This document shows positions 1 through 7,772 of a DNA stretch of 64,000 bases, in pieces. The notes under the pieces were generated by a model. That model was not told the DNA's origin. It saw only the letters and a list, made by a program, of their open reading frames with translations, and searched no databases. The DNA comes from Limnomonas spitsbergensis. Lineage: Eukaryota; Chlorophyta; Chlorophyceae; Chlamydomonadales. The translations under genes and the position numbers were made by a program. The first letter of the stretch is position 1. Every line of letters begins with the position of its first letter. Location: the NCBI GenBank assembly GCA_037349105.1, contig JAYJMM010000083.1, positions 1,364,001 through 1,428,000 of the forward strand. Reading direction: 5' to 3'.

Positions 1-1200
1 TACAGCTTTATTGAAGCCCTGTTGATGGTAGCCAAGCGCTACCTCAACGTTGCAACATCAGCTGAATTGGCCATTTGGACCCAGGGCTGCATCATGGGTA
101 AGCAGAATCAGCTTGACAGGACGGTACTAGTCAGTGAGAACCCCAGGCAGTTTGGGATCAGGTGTCTGTCAGTTTACTCAGCGTTTCAGGGGTCTAACAA
201 GATCGCTTACAATGGGACGATTGAGAGGACATCTATCATTGATGTGATCATGCGTGGTGTACCAGTGTACCTCCAGGAGGTGTGTGAGAGAGAGCTTCAG
301 GGCTTGGGTGTTGAAGATGACAACTTCAGAGTCCAGGCAAGTGTGATCATTGAGGCCATGCAGAATGCCTATGAGTACCGTGTGAGGACACAAGTCAGGA
401 AGGGCATCAGGTATGAGGACCTGACTGCAGAGGGAAGCAAAGATGCTGGAAGAAGAAACCAGAATTCTGGTCAGCATGCTACACCGCGGAGTCATGCCAC
501 TGAGGTGAGATCTAGTGCAGGGGGTTACCCTAGCACAATGCACCCGCATCGCGGCCCGAGCGCCGGGTCATCCAGGCCTTTCCAGGCTGGAAGAGGAGGA
601 GGTGGGTACAGCAATGTGCAGAGACCAACAGGATCGGGTTACCCTTCCAACAGACCGATGGCTGTTAAAAACTGTCAGATCTGCCACGGTGATCACTACC
701 TGGATGAGTGTGACCAGTTGCCTGCGTTCCTCGCGTCGGCAGCCAGAGGTAGAGCCATGGAGGCTTTGGAGAAGGGACCGAAGACTGCTGCAGCTAAACC
801 TGCAGCGGACGGCGCTCCTATGCCAACTGCTGCAGTAGCAAGGGCGCAGGTGGATCCAGGTGAACTGCAAAGGGCTGTGCCATATGTATCTTTAGGGCCT
901 GAGTACAGGCCGGAGGCTGAGGTAAAGTTCAATCTGGACAACCACTATGCCGCGCGTGCGGTGGAGGAGGATCAGAGTGGTGTTAGGTTCTATCAACGGG
1001 ACAATGGTGAGGACTACGAGCACATAAATGATACTGCCTACAGAAGGCCAGAGCTTCATGCGCATGCAACAGAGTACAGAGGTGAGGAAATGCACAGAGC
1101 GCAGCTAGCGCAATACAATGATGGTTGGGATGAACCGGGTGACCCTGATCAATGCCCAGGGGTTGAAGCACAGGGGTGCTTTGGCTCCAATTACAACTGA
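1..1200 (+). CDS. Gag-like protein with C-terminal zinc knuckle (5' partial)
   Basis: The frame is open from base 1, so the true start is upstream of the window; the ATG at 25 is only the first one visible. A capsid-like helical region is followed by a Gly/Ser/Arg/Pro-rich stretch at about 450-650. A zinc knuckle, CQICHGDHYLDEC, lies at about 668-712; its C-x2-C-x3-H-x4-C spacing is one residue shorter than the retroviral consensus. Such proteins form the virus-like particle and bind genomic RNA; here that is inferred from the knuckle and position. The ORF ends in TGA at 1198, and the same frame then stays open into the protease ORF, so stop readthrough could make a Gag-Pro fusion. Confidence 0.75.
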   Translation, partial: YSFIEALLMVAKRYLNVATSAELAIWTQGCIMGKQNQLDRTVLVSENPRQFGIRCLSVYSAFQGSNKIAYNGTIERTSIIDVIMRGVPVYLQEVCERELQGLGVEDDNFRVQASVIIEAMQNAYEYRVRTQVRKGIRYEDLTAEGSKDAGRRNQNSGQHATPRSHATEVRSSAGGYPSTMHPHRGPSAGSSRPFQAGRGGGGYSNVQRPTGSGYPSNRPMAVKNCQICHGDHYLDECDQLPAFLASAARGRAMEALEKGPKTAAAKPAADGAPMPTAAVARAQVDPGELQRAVPYVSLGPEYRPEAEVKFNLDNHYAARAVEEDQSGVRFYQRDNGEDYEHINDTAYRRPELHAHATEYRGEEMHRAQLAQYNDGWDEPGDPDQCPGVEAQGCFGSNYN

Positions 1201-1233
1201 CATGGAGTACCTGGCACCCATCACCTGACTGCA

Positions 1234-2205
1234 ATGGCTGCAGTATTAGGGAGTTTTCGAGATGACTTTGCTAAAAAGGGGTCTAAAAATTTTCCAGACG
1301 GGTTCCAGGGGAGATCCAGAGTCCCTGCCCCGATTTCCAAGTTAGATACACTGGTTGCGTTTTCAGTAGCTGAGAGTGACTCGCGCCGATCCCGCATAGT
1401 TGGGGATCCATTTGTGGACAGGGGGGCAGCTTCTGCTTCACGTTTTCAGACTGAAGTTCCGACCACGTTGCTTACGCACGGTCCAGGTTCTCGCTGGTCT
1501 GAGGTTAGGGTTCCGACGAACCAACGGCAGGGGGTGAATGAACCTACTATATTATCTTCTGACGTTTCTCTATCAGAGACTTCACAACACCTACTATTCG
1601 ATCGATCTATTTCTCATCGTGCGACTGTTGCATCTGTACCAGCGCCTGAATCATTCCTGGTGAGCAATCTGCCTGAACCTGACCCTGTGCGTATGAGTGC
1701 CCTCATTGCTAACGCTTCGGACATTTGTGCCTATTTTCGCTCTCTTACAGGCTCATTGTTTTACTTTGCAAACCCCGAAGAGGCGCCAGGTGAGCAAGTT
1801 GGCTTGATCTATAATGGCGGCCCGAAACAATTGCCTGATAGGGCCATGTTAGATTTTGGATCGAATTGCCATTTGATCACCGACAGGGAGGCGCACCGCC
1901 TAGGCATACCTGTTCTTCCATACCCCATGAAGCTCGCCACTAGTGGTGGTGTTGACACGATTAGGGGCATTACACCTATTATCAAGATTTCTTATGGGTC
2001 AGGGTCGGCGGAGCTTACCAGTGAGCATTGTTTTCTTGTCATTGCCTGGGCTCCGTCGCATTCGTTTACTGCACTGTTCGGGAATCCTGATAGCATACAT
2101 TTCAGAGCGATTCATGATGTTGCCAGAGGGATCCTCACATTCAGGCCAAACTGGTCTTCAGATGTTCTTGAGCTGCCAGTATCGACTGTGAGATCTGATA
2201 ACTAG
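1234..2205 (+). CDS. Retroviral-type aspartic protease ORF
   Basis: The start is the ATG at 1234, but the frame is already open from the TGA at 1198 and is the same as that of Gag. The first 190 or so residues are Ser/Arg-rich and unrecognised. A pepsin-like retroviral protease core follows: the loop MLDFGSNCHLIT at about 1846-1881 has Asp-Phe-Gly-Ser in place of Asp-Ser/Thr-Gly-Ala/Ser, followed by beta-rich sequence and a glycine-containing AFxGNPD-like segment near the end. The family processes Gag and Pol polyproteins. Phe after the catalytic Asp is unusual. The ORF ends in TAG at 2203 and the frame closes. Confidence 0.65.
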   Translation: MAAVLGSFRDDFAKKGSKNFPDGFQGRSRVPAPISKLDTLVAFSVAESDSRRSRIVGDPFVDRGAASASRFQTEVPTTLLTHGPGSRWSEVRVPTNQRQGVNEPTILSSDVSLSETSQHLLFDRSISHRATVASVPAPESFLVSNLPEPDPVRMSALIANASDICAYFRSLTGSLFYFANPEEAPGEQVGLIYNGGPKQLPDRAMLDFGSNCHLITDREAHRLGIPVLPYPMKLATSGGVDTIRGITPIIKISYGSGSAELTSEHCFLVIAWAPSHSFTALFGNPDSIHFRAIHDVARGILTFRPNWSSDVLELPVSTVRSDN

Positions 2206-2251
2206 ATTTCTACAGCACTTTTCAACTCTGCACGATTGCATCGTGAAGAGT

Positions 2252-2265
2252 TGGGGGGGGGAAGT
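2252..2265 (+). promoter_or_regulatory. Internal G-rich polypurine tract 1
   Basis: A run of G followed by AAG, directly after the protease ORF. It resembles the tract at 12,230 that precedes the presumed 3' LTR and the one at 4,239. Its position before an accessory ORF rather than an LTR suggests either an internal plus-strand priming site or a transcript element. Confidence 0.35.
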
Positions 2266-2329
2266 GTGCTGCTGATTGTGATGACACTGTATTACATCTC
2301 TTCACATCACTCAATCTGCTTCCCTCCTC

Positions 2330-2477
2330 CTCACTGCTGCAGATCTACTCCTTCAAGTGAGTACCAGTCTTCAAACTGCACTACCCCCTGATTACGGTGT
2401 AGTGGACTCTGTTAGTATCAGTAGTTAGTAATTGCTTGTATAATGCTGAGCACCTTGGTGCCTGTCATTTTGCGCAG
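2330..2477 (+). promoter_or_regulatory. Putative mini-exon and splice cassette A ahead of the first accessory ORF
   Basis: A pyrimidine-rich stretch ending CTGCTGCAG (acceptor-like, AG at 2341-2342) is followed by 14 bases (2343-2356) and then GTGAGTACC (donor-like, GT at 2357). Downstream are TTACGGTGTAGT, ATTGCTTG and a second acceptor-like TTTGCGCAG ending at 2477, exactly before the ATG at 2478. The same arrangement recurs at 3,300-3,400. I infer a splicing cassette for making a subgenomic mRNA; no transcript evidence is available here. Confidence 0.45.
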
Positions 2478-3266
2478 ATGGCTATTCCGCCGCCTCGAGT
2501 TAGGCCTATGATAAGAACTTGGCTTGGGGAACAACACCCCATAGCAGTACCGCGAGAATACTCGCGTACTTTGCACTGCTGGAGCAACGAGCTCCACGGT
2601 ATTGATTGGCCGACATTACACAATCATCGGACCGTAAATCAATTTAATCAGCTAGAAAAGCTGCCGCGTCGCCGCTGGTGGGACAGTCTCACTCCTGATG
2701 AGGCCACCGAGCATCTCCTTAAATATGCTCAGCGGACCACCAGAGCAGCCAATACTGTGACAGAGGAAATGAACTTTATCGCAGCAGATATAGAACTCCT
2801 CTGTACTGTATATAGAACACCTGCATTGCTGTACGCACTAGGAGCTGGCATCCATGGATTGGATGCAGTTTCGTGGAATGGGCCATGGGATGAGCCCAAC
2901 TGGAGCCTCCATAGATGCGGCTTTGGAGTGCTGCAATGCGACAACTCTTACCCAGATGCGTTGCACTTTGTAGAGCAGCATTACATTATAGAGGGAAGGC
3001 AGCAGGTCAGGGCCAAGTGTATGATTCTCAGAGACTTCTGGATTCTGTATCAGCATCAGCGGTTCAGACTGGCTGAATGGGCAAGGTCTCTGATAGGATT
3101 CTCAGCACCTGAGTTTCCATTAGGCGCAGCTGGAGCGATGTTGTGGCTCGGCAGACCTCTAAACATCTTCAGGGAGAATGGAGTTCGGCACGGCCCATCA
3201 GCGCCCATCCCTCTTATTCCTGGAGACGTCGTGTTTGGTCCTGAGCCTGCGCCTGCCGCACTATAG
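2478..3266 (+). CDS. Accessory ORF 1 of element 1, unrecognised
   Basis: I chose the ATG at 2478 because it directly follows an acceptor-like TTTGCGCAG; the frame is open further upstream. The product is about 262 residues, rich in Trp, Arg and His, without a clear transmembrane segment or zinc motif. I do not recognise the family. It lies between protease and RT, in a different frame from the protease, and is preceded by a splice-like cassette. That suggests expression from a separate, possibly spliced, mRNA rather than as part of Pol. Confidence 0.55.
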   Translation: MAIPPPRVRPMIRTWLGEQHPIAVPREYSRTLHCWSNELHGIDWPTLHNHRTVNQFNQLEKLPRRRWWDSLTPDEATEHLLKYAQRTTRAANTVTEEMNFIAADIELLCTVYRTPALLYALGAGIHGLDAVSWNGPWDEPNWSLHRCGFGVLQCDNSYPDALHFVEQHYIIEGRQQVRAKCMILRDFWILYQHQRFRLAEWARSLIGFSAPEFPLGAAGAMLWLGRPLNIFRENGVRHGPSAPIPLIPGDVVFGPEPAPAAL

Positions 3267-3299
3267 GTAATTGAACTGATAAATTAACTCGTGTCTTTC

Positions 3300-3494
3300 A
3301 ATTAATGCTTGCGCAGATCCAAGTACTTCAAGTGAGTACTTCTGCGATCAACTAACATCGATCAACCACCGTCTGAATACGGTGTAGTTAATTGCTTGAC
3401 ATCAGCAGTTGTTTTGTCATGAAGTCCTTCTCATGCCAGAATAGCTTCTGGTGTAAATCTAGACTCTCGTAGATTTAGACATGCTTCACAATTG
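3300..3494 (+). promoter_or_regulatory. Putative mini-exon and splice cassette B ahead of the second accessory ORF
   Basis: Acceptor-like CTTGCGCAG (AG at 3315-3316), a 15-base exon-like piece (3317-3331) ending CTTCAA, then donor-like GTGAGTAC (GT at 3332). AATACGGTGTAGT and ATTGCTTG follow. Cassette A has the same parts in the same order, with divergent bases between them. Confidence 0.45.
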
Positions 3495-4157
3495 ATGTCT
3501 GGAAAGGCTTACCGCCTGGAATATATTGGGAGTTCAGCTGTCGCTTGCATGTTCAGAATTCCTGGCATGGGTGACACTGAACTTAGTATTGAGGATGCTA
3601 GTGCACTGTACCCCTCTGCAGCGATAGCAGCAGATAAACCTGTTAGCAAATCCTTAGCGCAGTACCGCTTTGATGTAATCAAAGAGGTCATTAGGTTGCA
3701 GGATTACAGACTGTTGACCAGTATCACACAGCTAAAAGATGCTAGGGATGAACTTGACCAGGATTCGGATGCGTCTGAAGACCTCACGGTCAACATAATC
3801 TCTGAATTAAGGTTGACCTGCGAGAGTGCAAAATTAGACATCATCAGTCATCAGCTACTGTTTGATTGGTACAAATACATTGCTATGTCTGAGTTTGAAT
3901 ACCCTTTGCCTAGAGCATTTGATATTGCTTGGGAAACTGAGGCAAGCCTTAAATGGCAATACCGCCCAACAGTAGAACCCTTATCTGATGATGATGAAAT
4001 TCTATTGAATAAATGTGACTTACATGTGTACAAAGAAAGACCTGCTGATGTGCAGCAACCTGATGGCACATTTGATGTGCCAGTAAAATTCATCATATCT
4101 CCCTGGGTGTTTGGGGTTGGTCCCTCAAATAGACCAATCCCAACTCAATTGTCTTAA
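3495..4157 (+). CDS. Accessory ORF 2 of element 1, unrecognised
   Basis: Starts at the ATG at 3495 (MSGKAYRLEY...), 220 residues, acidic in the middle and C-terminal part. No zinc motif, membrane segment or catalytic signature is visible, and I do not recognise the family. It is in the same frame as accessory ORF 1 but separated from it by a spacer holding splice cassette B. Function unknown. Confidence 0.5.
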   Translation: MSGKAYRLEYIGSSAVACMFRIPGMGDTELSIEDASALYPSAAIAADKPVSKSLAQYRFDVIKEVIRLQDYRLLTSITQLKDARDELDQDSDASEDLTVNIISELRLTCESAKLDIISHQLLFDWYKYIAMSEFEYPLPRAFDIAWETEASLKWQYRPTVEPLSDDDEILLNKCDLHVYKERPADVQQPDGTFDVPVKFIISPWVFGVGPSNRPIPTQLS

Positions 4158-4320
4158 CATTTTTTTTTATGATGGGACACTGTCCAGCACTCATCTTACC
4201 TAAACTAACAAGTCACTCCTTTCAGCAATGACTGTTAGTGGGGGGGGAAGGTTGTCATGAAGTGCTGTTCATTATCCAATGATGTGATAACTAATTATTA
4301 ATTACTTATCACACCTTCAG
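4158..4320 (+). promoter_or_regulatory. Spacer with second internal polypurine tract and acceptor-like site
   Basis: Contains CTCCTTTCAG (about 4216-4225), a G-tract followed by AAGGTTGT at about 4239-4254, and a pyrimidine-containing stretch ending CACCTTCAG exactly before the ATG at 4321. GGGAAGGTTGT closely matches the GGGAAAGGTTGT before the presumed 3' LTR. Confidence 0.4.
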
Positions 4321-5208
4321 ATGCCCAGAAAGCCCAGCGCCAACAATGACGCCCGCGATGCCGAGCAGCGGGCCAGCGATAAGGCCGTAATCAACGACGG
4401 TTACAAGATGATTAACGCATCCGCACGGATGTTCTTGAAGGAGCGATCAGCAGCCATCGCACGGATAGAAGACAGGCGTCGTCAAGCCGCGCTTTTAACT
4501 AAGCGCAAGGCAACTGGCGGCGCCTCTGGCTCCAACCCTGGCCGTGGTGAAAACCTGGCCGGCGGAAGGAGCCAGACTGAAGGGCTGATGCAATCGCCTC
4601 AGGGCATGCATGGGGCCCGGACGTCCGGTGGTGATGAGGCACCTCCTCTAGTGAGGGCGCCCAAGCCACCGCTCAGCACAGAGGAGCGGAAGCAGCGCAA
4701 GGAGCGCAAACAGCAGAGGAGGCAACAGAAAAGGGAAGCAGAGCTGAACCGTGATTTGGATCAGCACAACCAGCTGCGCCCCATTCCTGAAGCTGCGGGC
4801 GAGTCCGGACTTGACCGCATGGACCTCGATGATCAGGCGGCGGAAACCTCAGAGCTTGCCGCCGCTCCATCCAGCGGTGGTGGATCCGCAAGGCAGCTGC
4901 GCAGTGCAGCAAGGTTCTTCGTCCCTACAACATCTATTGAGGGCGCATACCGGTACGATGGACGAGGCACGCCATCCTACCGCGAGGAGATTAAGACTAG
5001 CCTCACGCCTACTATGATGGCGCAGCTCACCATCCTCGTTCGTAGAAATGACTACGAGCAGGTACGTGAGTGGTGGAAGGTGTACGGTGCCAACTGTGTG
5101 TTCCGCAAGCGCAAGGACAAAACCGACATCTTGGCAGATATAGCAGTGTTTGCTGCTGAGGTTGCAGAGGTGACTGTTCAGGAGATTCTGGGCAGCCCTA
5201 ACTCCTGA
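4321..5208 (+). CDS. Accessory ORF 3 of element 1: basic, low-complexity protein, unrecognised
   Basis: The ATG at 4321 directly follows an acceptor-like CACCTTCAG. The product is 295 residues. Residues about 1-60 are charged and helical; about 115-140 form a highly basic run (ERKQRKERKQQRRQQKREAE) that could be a nuclear localisation or nucleic-acid-binding segment; a Ser/Gly/Ala linker follows; residues about 205-290 form a more ordered C-terminal domain with WWKVYGANC. No known family recognised. It ends in TGA at 5206, after which the same frame is open for another 100 codons. Confidence 0.5.
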   Translation: MPRKPSANNDARDAEQRASDKAVINDGYKMINASARMFLKERSAAIARIEDRRRQAALLTKRKATGGASGSNPGRGENLAGGRSQTEGLMQSPQGMHGARTSGGDEAPPLVRAPKPPLSTEERKQRKERKQQRRQQKREAELNRDLDQHNQLRPIPEAAGESGLDRMDLDDQAAETSELAAAPSSGGGSARQLRSAARFFVPTTSIEGAYRYDGRGTPSYREEIKTSLTPTMMAQLTILVRRNDYEQVREWWKVYGANCVFRKRKDKTDILADIAVFAAEVAEVTVQEILGSPNS

Positions 5209-5511
5209 AGTGTTGCGCAGGCTAGGAAGTGCAGTTTAGAGGCTCTCATCAGAAGGCGTCATCCTGATTTTCGACCTGCGCATCCCCTCAGGGGCTCTGC
5301 TTTTGTTGTTCCTTTGCAGAGTTTGGGTAACAAGCCTAGGCTGCGTCGTGCTAGAGCTAGGGAACTTGCTCAGTTGCGCGCCAAGCGTATTGCTATTCTT
5401 ATTGAGTTCTGGGCCAAGAGAGTCAGGAGATCTCGCAGGGTACAGAGGATTGCTGATGACAAGCTCAAGGCTGAACTGCTTAGGTCTGACAGGTTACGCG
5501 TTTTGACTTAG
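5209..5511 (+). CDS. In-frame basic extension after accessory ORF 3 (possible readthrough product)
   Basis: Frame-continuous with accessory ORF 3 across the single TGA at 5206; it has no in-frame ATG. It encodes about 100 residues, strongly Arg/Lys-rich, with runs such as RLRRARARELAQLRAKR. It ends in TAG at 5509, and the RT frame is open from there. It could be a readthrough C-terminus, an exon joined through the TTGCGCAG acceptor-like site at 5213-5220 or the CCTTTGCAG site near 5320, or a relic. Bias toward basic residues argues it was coding. Confidence 0.4.
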   Translation, partial: SVAQARKCSLEALIRRRHPDFRPAHPLRGSAFVVPLQSLGNKPRLRRARARELAQLRAKRIAILIEFWAKRVRRSRRVQRIADDKLKAELLRSDRLRVLT

Positions 5512-5583
5512 AAAATTGATGTCTGTAAATCTGTGCGGTGCCCTGGTCCTGCTATCACTCACAGAACGCAGCATCTCCTCAGA

Positions 5584-7629
5584 ATGCAACCCACCATAAT
5601 GAAATGGATCTTCTATCTCTGGCTGATAGTCACAGCATTTATGTTCACACCTGTTAACAGTATGAGAACTCACAATGCCCCAGCTCAGGTTTTTGACTTA
5701 ACTCGCAGCATCGCACGAGACCAGTATTCAAGAGAAGTATTAGGATCTTCACTGATCACGCAGACAGGTATCTCTTACTCAGCAGATATTCAACATTACT
5801 CAGATCCAGCGTTGCTGAATGACCTGTTGTCACCTGATGAGCTGCACGAGGGAGTCCCTATTGAGGGATCTTGGTCTTTAGATAATATGACACCTGATAG
5901 TCCAGCAGATCCTGTAGAACCTGATAAACATTTCAATTTGGAACAAGGTTGGACCCTGGGCAATCATGCTGATATTAGTGAGATTGAGAGGCAGCAGTTC
6001 CAGGATGAACTAGGAGATATTATCCAGGCACAAAGCGCTTATAAATTGTCTGACTTGACAGGTTATGAAGGATCAGTTCTTCCCTTCACCATAGGTCCCC
6101 CTGGAGAGACTATAACTTTGCCCCCAGGTATTATTCTCAGAAAGGCTCGCAGGAGGTCGCCCATGGAGAAAGAAGTTATGGACGAACACATGACCCCTCT
6201 CATGGAAGCTGGATTTATCAGTGAGTGTCCTCGGCCCCTTATGATACATGAAGCAGTTATAGCTGCCAAGAAGGATCCCGTGACTGGCGCATGGACTGAT
6301 AAAAGATGCTGTATTAATTATGGTAAAGCATCTGGAGGCATTAATGCCTTTACACCTCCCGACGTGTACCCTTTACCCTTGCCTGAAGAATTGTTTGGAA
6401 GGACTGAAGGTTGTACTGTGTTCTCTGTTTGTGATATGAAATCAGGTTTCGGTCAAACTTCACTGTCTGAAGAATGCAGGGACATGACTGCGTTCTGGTG
6501 GAATGATCGGTGTTGGAAGACTAACCGAAATACCTTTGGCCTTACTAATATGCCTGCATACTTCCAGAGAGTCATGAATACTGTAATAACTGAAGCAGGC
6601 CTTGATCACTGTTGTGTATGTTTTATAGATGATATCCTGGTCTTTACCAAAGATCTTGCATCACACAAAGCTGCACTTAAACTCTTGTTTGCTGCCCTCA
6701 AGAATTGTCATATGAAGGTGCATCCAGGAAAATGCAAGTTTCTGTTTAACAGCCTGGAGTACTTGGGCCATATGATTGGAACCACAGGTATTTCACCTAG
6801 TAAAACCAAGGTCTTGGCAATCAGGGCTTTACCCACGCCCACTACTGTGCATGAACTGCGTCGTGTCATTGGTTTTGCTAATTATTACCGATGTTATGTT
6901 CCTAACTTTTCTGTCATCTCCAGCCCCCTTACAGAGTTGTTTAAGAAGGACACTCCTTGGCTGTGGACAGCTGAGAGAGATAAGGCATGGGAACACCTAA
7001 AAGATGAACTCTGCAAACCTGGTAACGCATTGCGCACACCTAATAAAAATCGCCGTTACATCCTTCACACCGATTGGTCCCAGAAAGGCATGTCAGCTGT
7101 TCTGGGTCAGAAGGATGATGATGGGAAGGAATATCTAGTAGCCTGCATTAGCAGGACTTGCAACGTGCATGAGGCTAATTATGGGTCTTACAAGGGTGAA
7201 ATGTTAGCCGCAGTATGGGGAGTGCGAGCCTTCCGCTATTATCTGCTTGGGGCTAAAATACCATTTCTAATAATAAGCGATCATAAAGGATTGTCTTGGT
7301 TAATGTCTAATAAAGAGTTAGAGGGGCAGTATGCTCGCTGGTCTGTTATGCTTTCGCCATTCTCATATGAGCTTGAATACAAACCAGGTGTTAAACATAT
7401 TGTTGCCGATGTCCCCAGCAGGTTCCCTGTTCAGTCAGATCTGGACTGGACAGGCACAAAGGAGAGTCACTTCGCAACAACGTGGCCCTTTTACTACAAC
7501 TCAGCATTCTGTGGATCAGGTGTAGACACTGATTTGACTGCTAATAGTTCTAAAAGAGCGTATTCCCTTATGGCTGCTTGTTTGTCAAGAACGCCCCAGA
7601 GTGCAGTCCCGTGGGGATTTGCCATATAA
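5584..7629 (+). CDS. Reverse transcriptase / RNase H polyprotein with N-terminal hydrophobic leader
   Basis: Starts at ATG 5584 (or 5599) and encodes about 681 residues. Residues 6-24 (MKWIFYLWLIVTAFMFTPV) look like a signal peptide or membrane anchor, which is odd for Pol. RT covers about residues 195-430, with FIDD catalytic aspartates at 6628-6633 (residues 349-350) and the palm strand FSVCDMKSGF upstream. RNase H follows, with catalytic residues D497 (YILHTDWS), E539 (KGEMLAAV), D566 (IISDHKG) and D609 (VADVPSRFP). The enzyme converts element RNA to DNA. Catalytic residues are present, so it may be active. The frame ends in TAA at 7627 but stays open to about 7834 beyond it. Confidence 0.9.
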   Translation: MQPTIMKWIFYLWLIVTAFMFTPVNSMRTHNAPAQVFDLTRSIARDQYSREVLGSSLITQTGISYSADIQHYSDPALLNDLLSPDELHEGVPIEGSWSLDNMTPDSPADPVEPDKHFNLEQGWTLGNHADISEIERQQFQDELGDIIQAQSAYKLSDLTGYEGSVLPFTIGPPGETITLPPGIILRKARRRSPMEKEVMDEHMTPLMEAGFISECPRPLMIHEAVIAAKKDPVTGAWTDKRCCINYGKASGGINAFTPPDVYPLPLPEELFGRTEGCTVFSVCDMKSGFGQTSLSEECRDMTAFWWNDRCWKTNRNTFGLTNMPAYFQRVMNTVITEAGLDHCCVCFIDDILVFTKDLASHKAALKLLFAALKNCHMKVHPGKCKFLFNSLEYLGHMIGTTGISPSKTKVLAIRALPTPTTVHELRRVIGFANYYRCYVPNFSVISSPLTELFKKDTPWLWTAERDKAWEHLKDELCKPGNALRTPNKNRRYILHTDWSQKGMSAVLGQKDDDGKEYLVACISRTCNVHEANYGSYKGEMLAAVWGVRAFRYYLLGAKIPFLIISDHKGLSWLMSNKELEGQYARWSVMLSPFSYELEYKPGVKHIVADVPSRFPVQSDLDWTGTKESHFATTWPFYYNSAFCGSGVDTDLTANSSKRAYSLMAACLSRTPQSAVPWGFAI

Positions 7630-7772
7630 CCTTTTGGTCCTGCAATTGATCCTGATCCAGTTCCTGATAAGGAGCAAGCTGTTTCTGGATTACAAATGAT
7701 TTCTGAGGATGCTGAAGTGTCTTTTCCTTTACCTACCGAGTGGCCAGGCCTACCTAGAACGGGCGAGCTATT
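7630..7772 (+). other. Linker between RNase H and methyltransferase with apparent frame change
   Basis: After the TAA at 7627 the RT frame continues open (PFGPAIDPDPVP... type sequence, Pro/Glu-rich). Around 7768-7775, at CTATTTTG, coding character moves to the next frame (-1 or +2), which runs into the methyltransferase. This could be a programmed -1 frameshift plus stop bypass, or ordinary decay. Confidence 0.4.
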
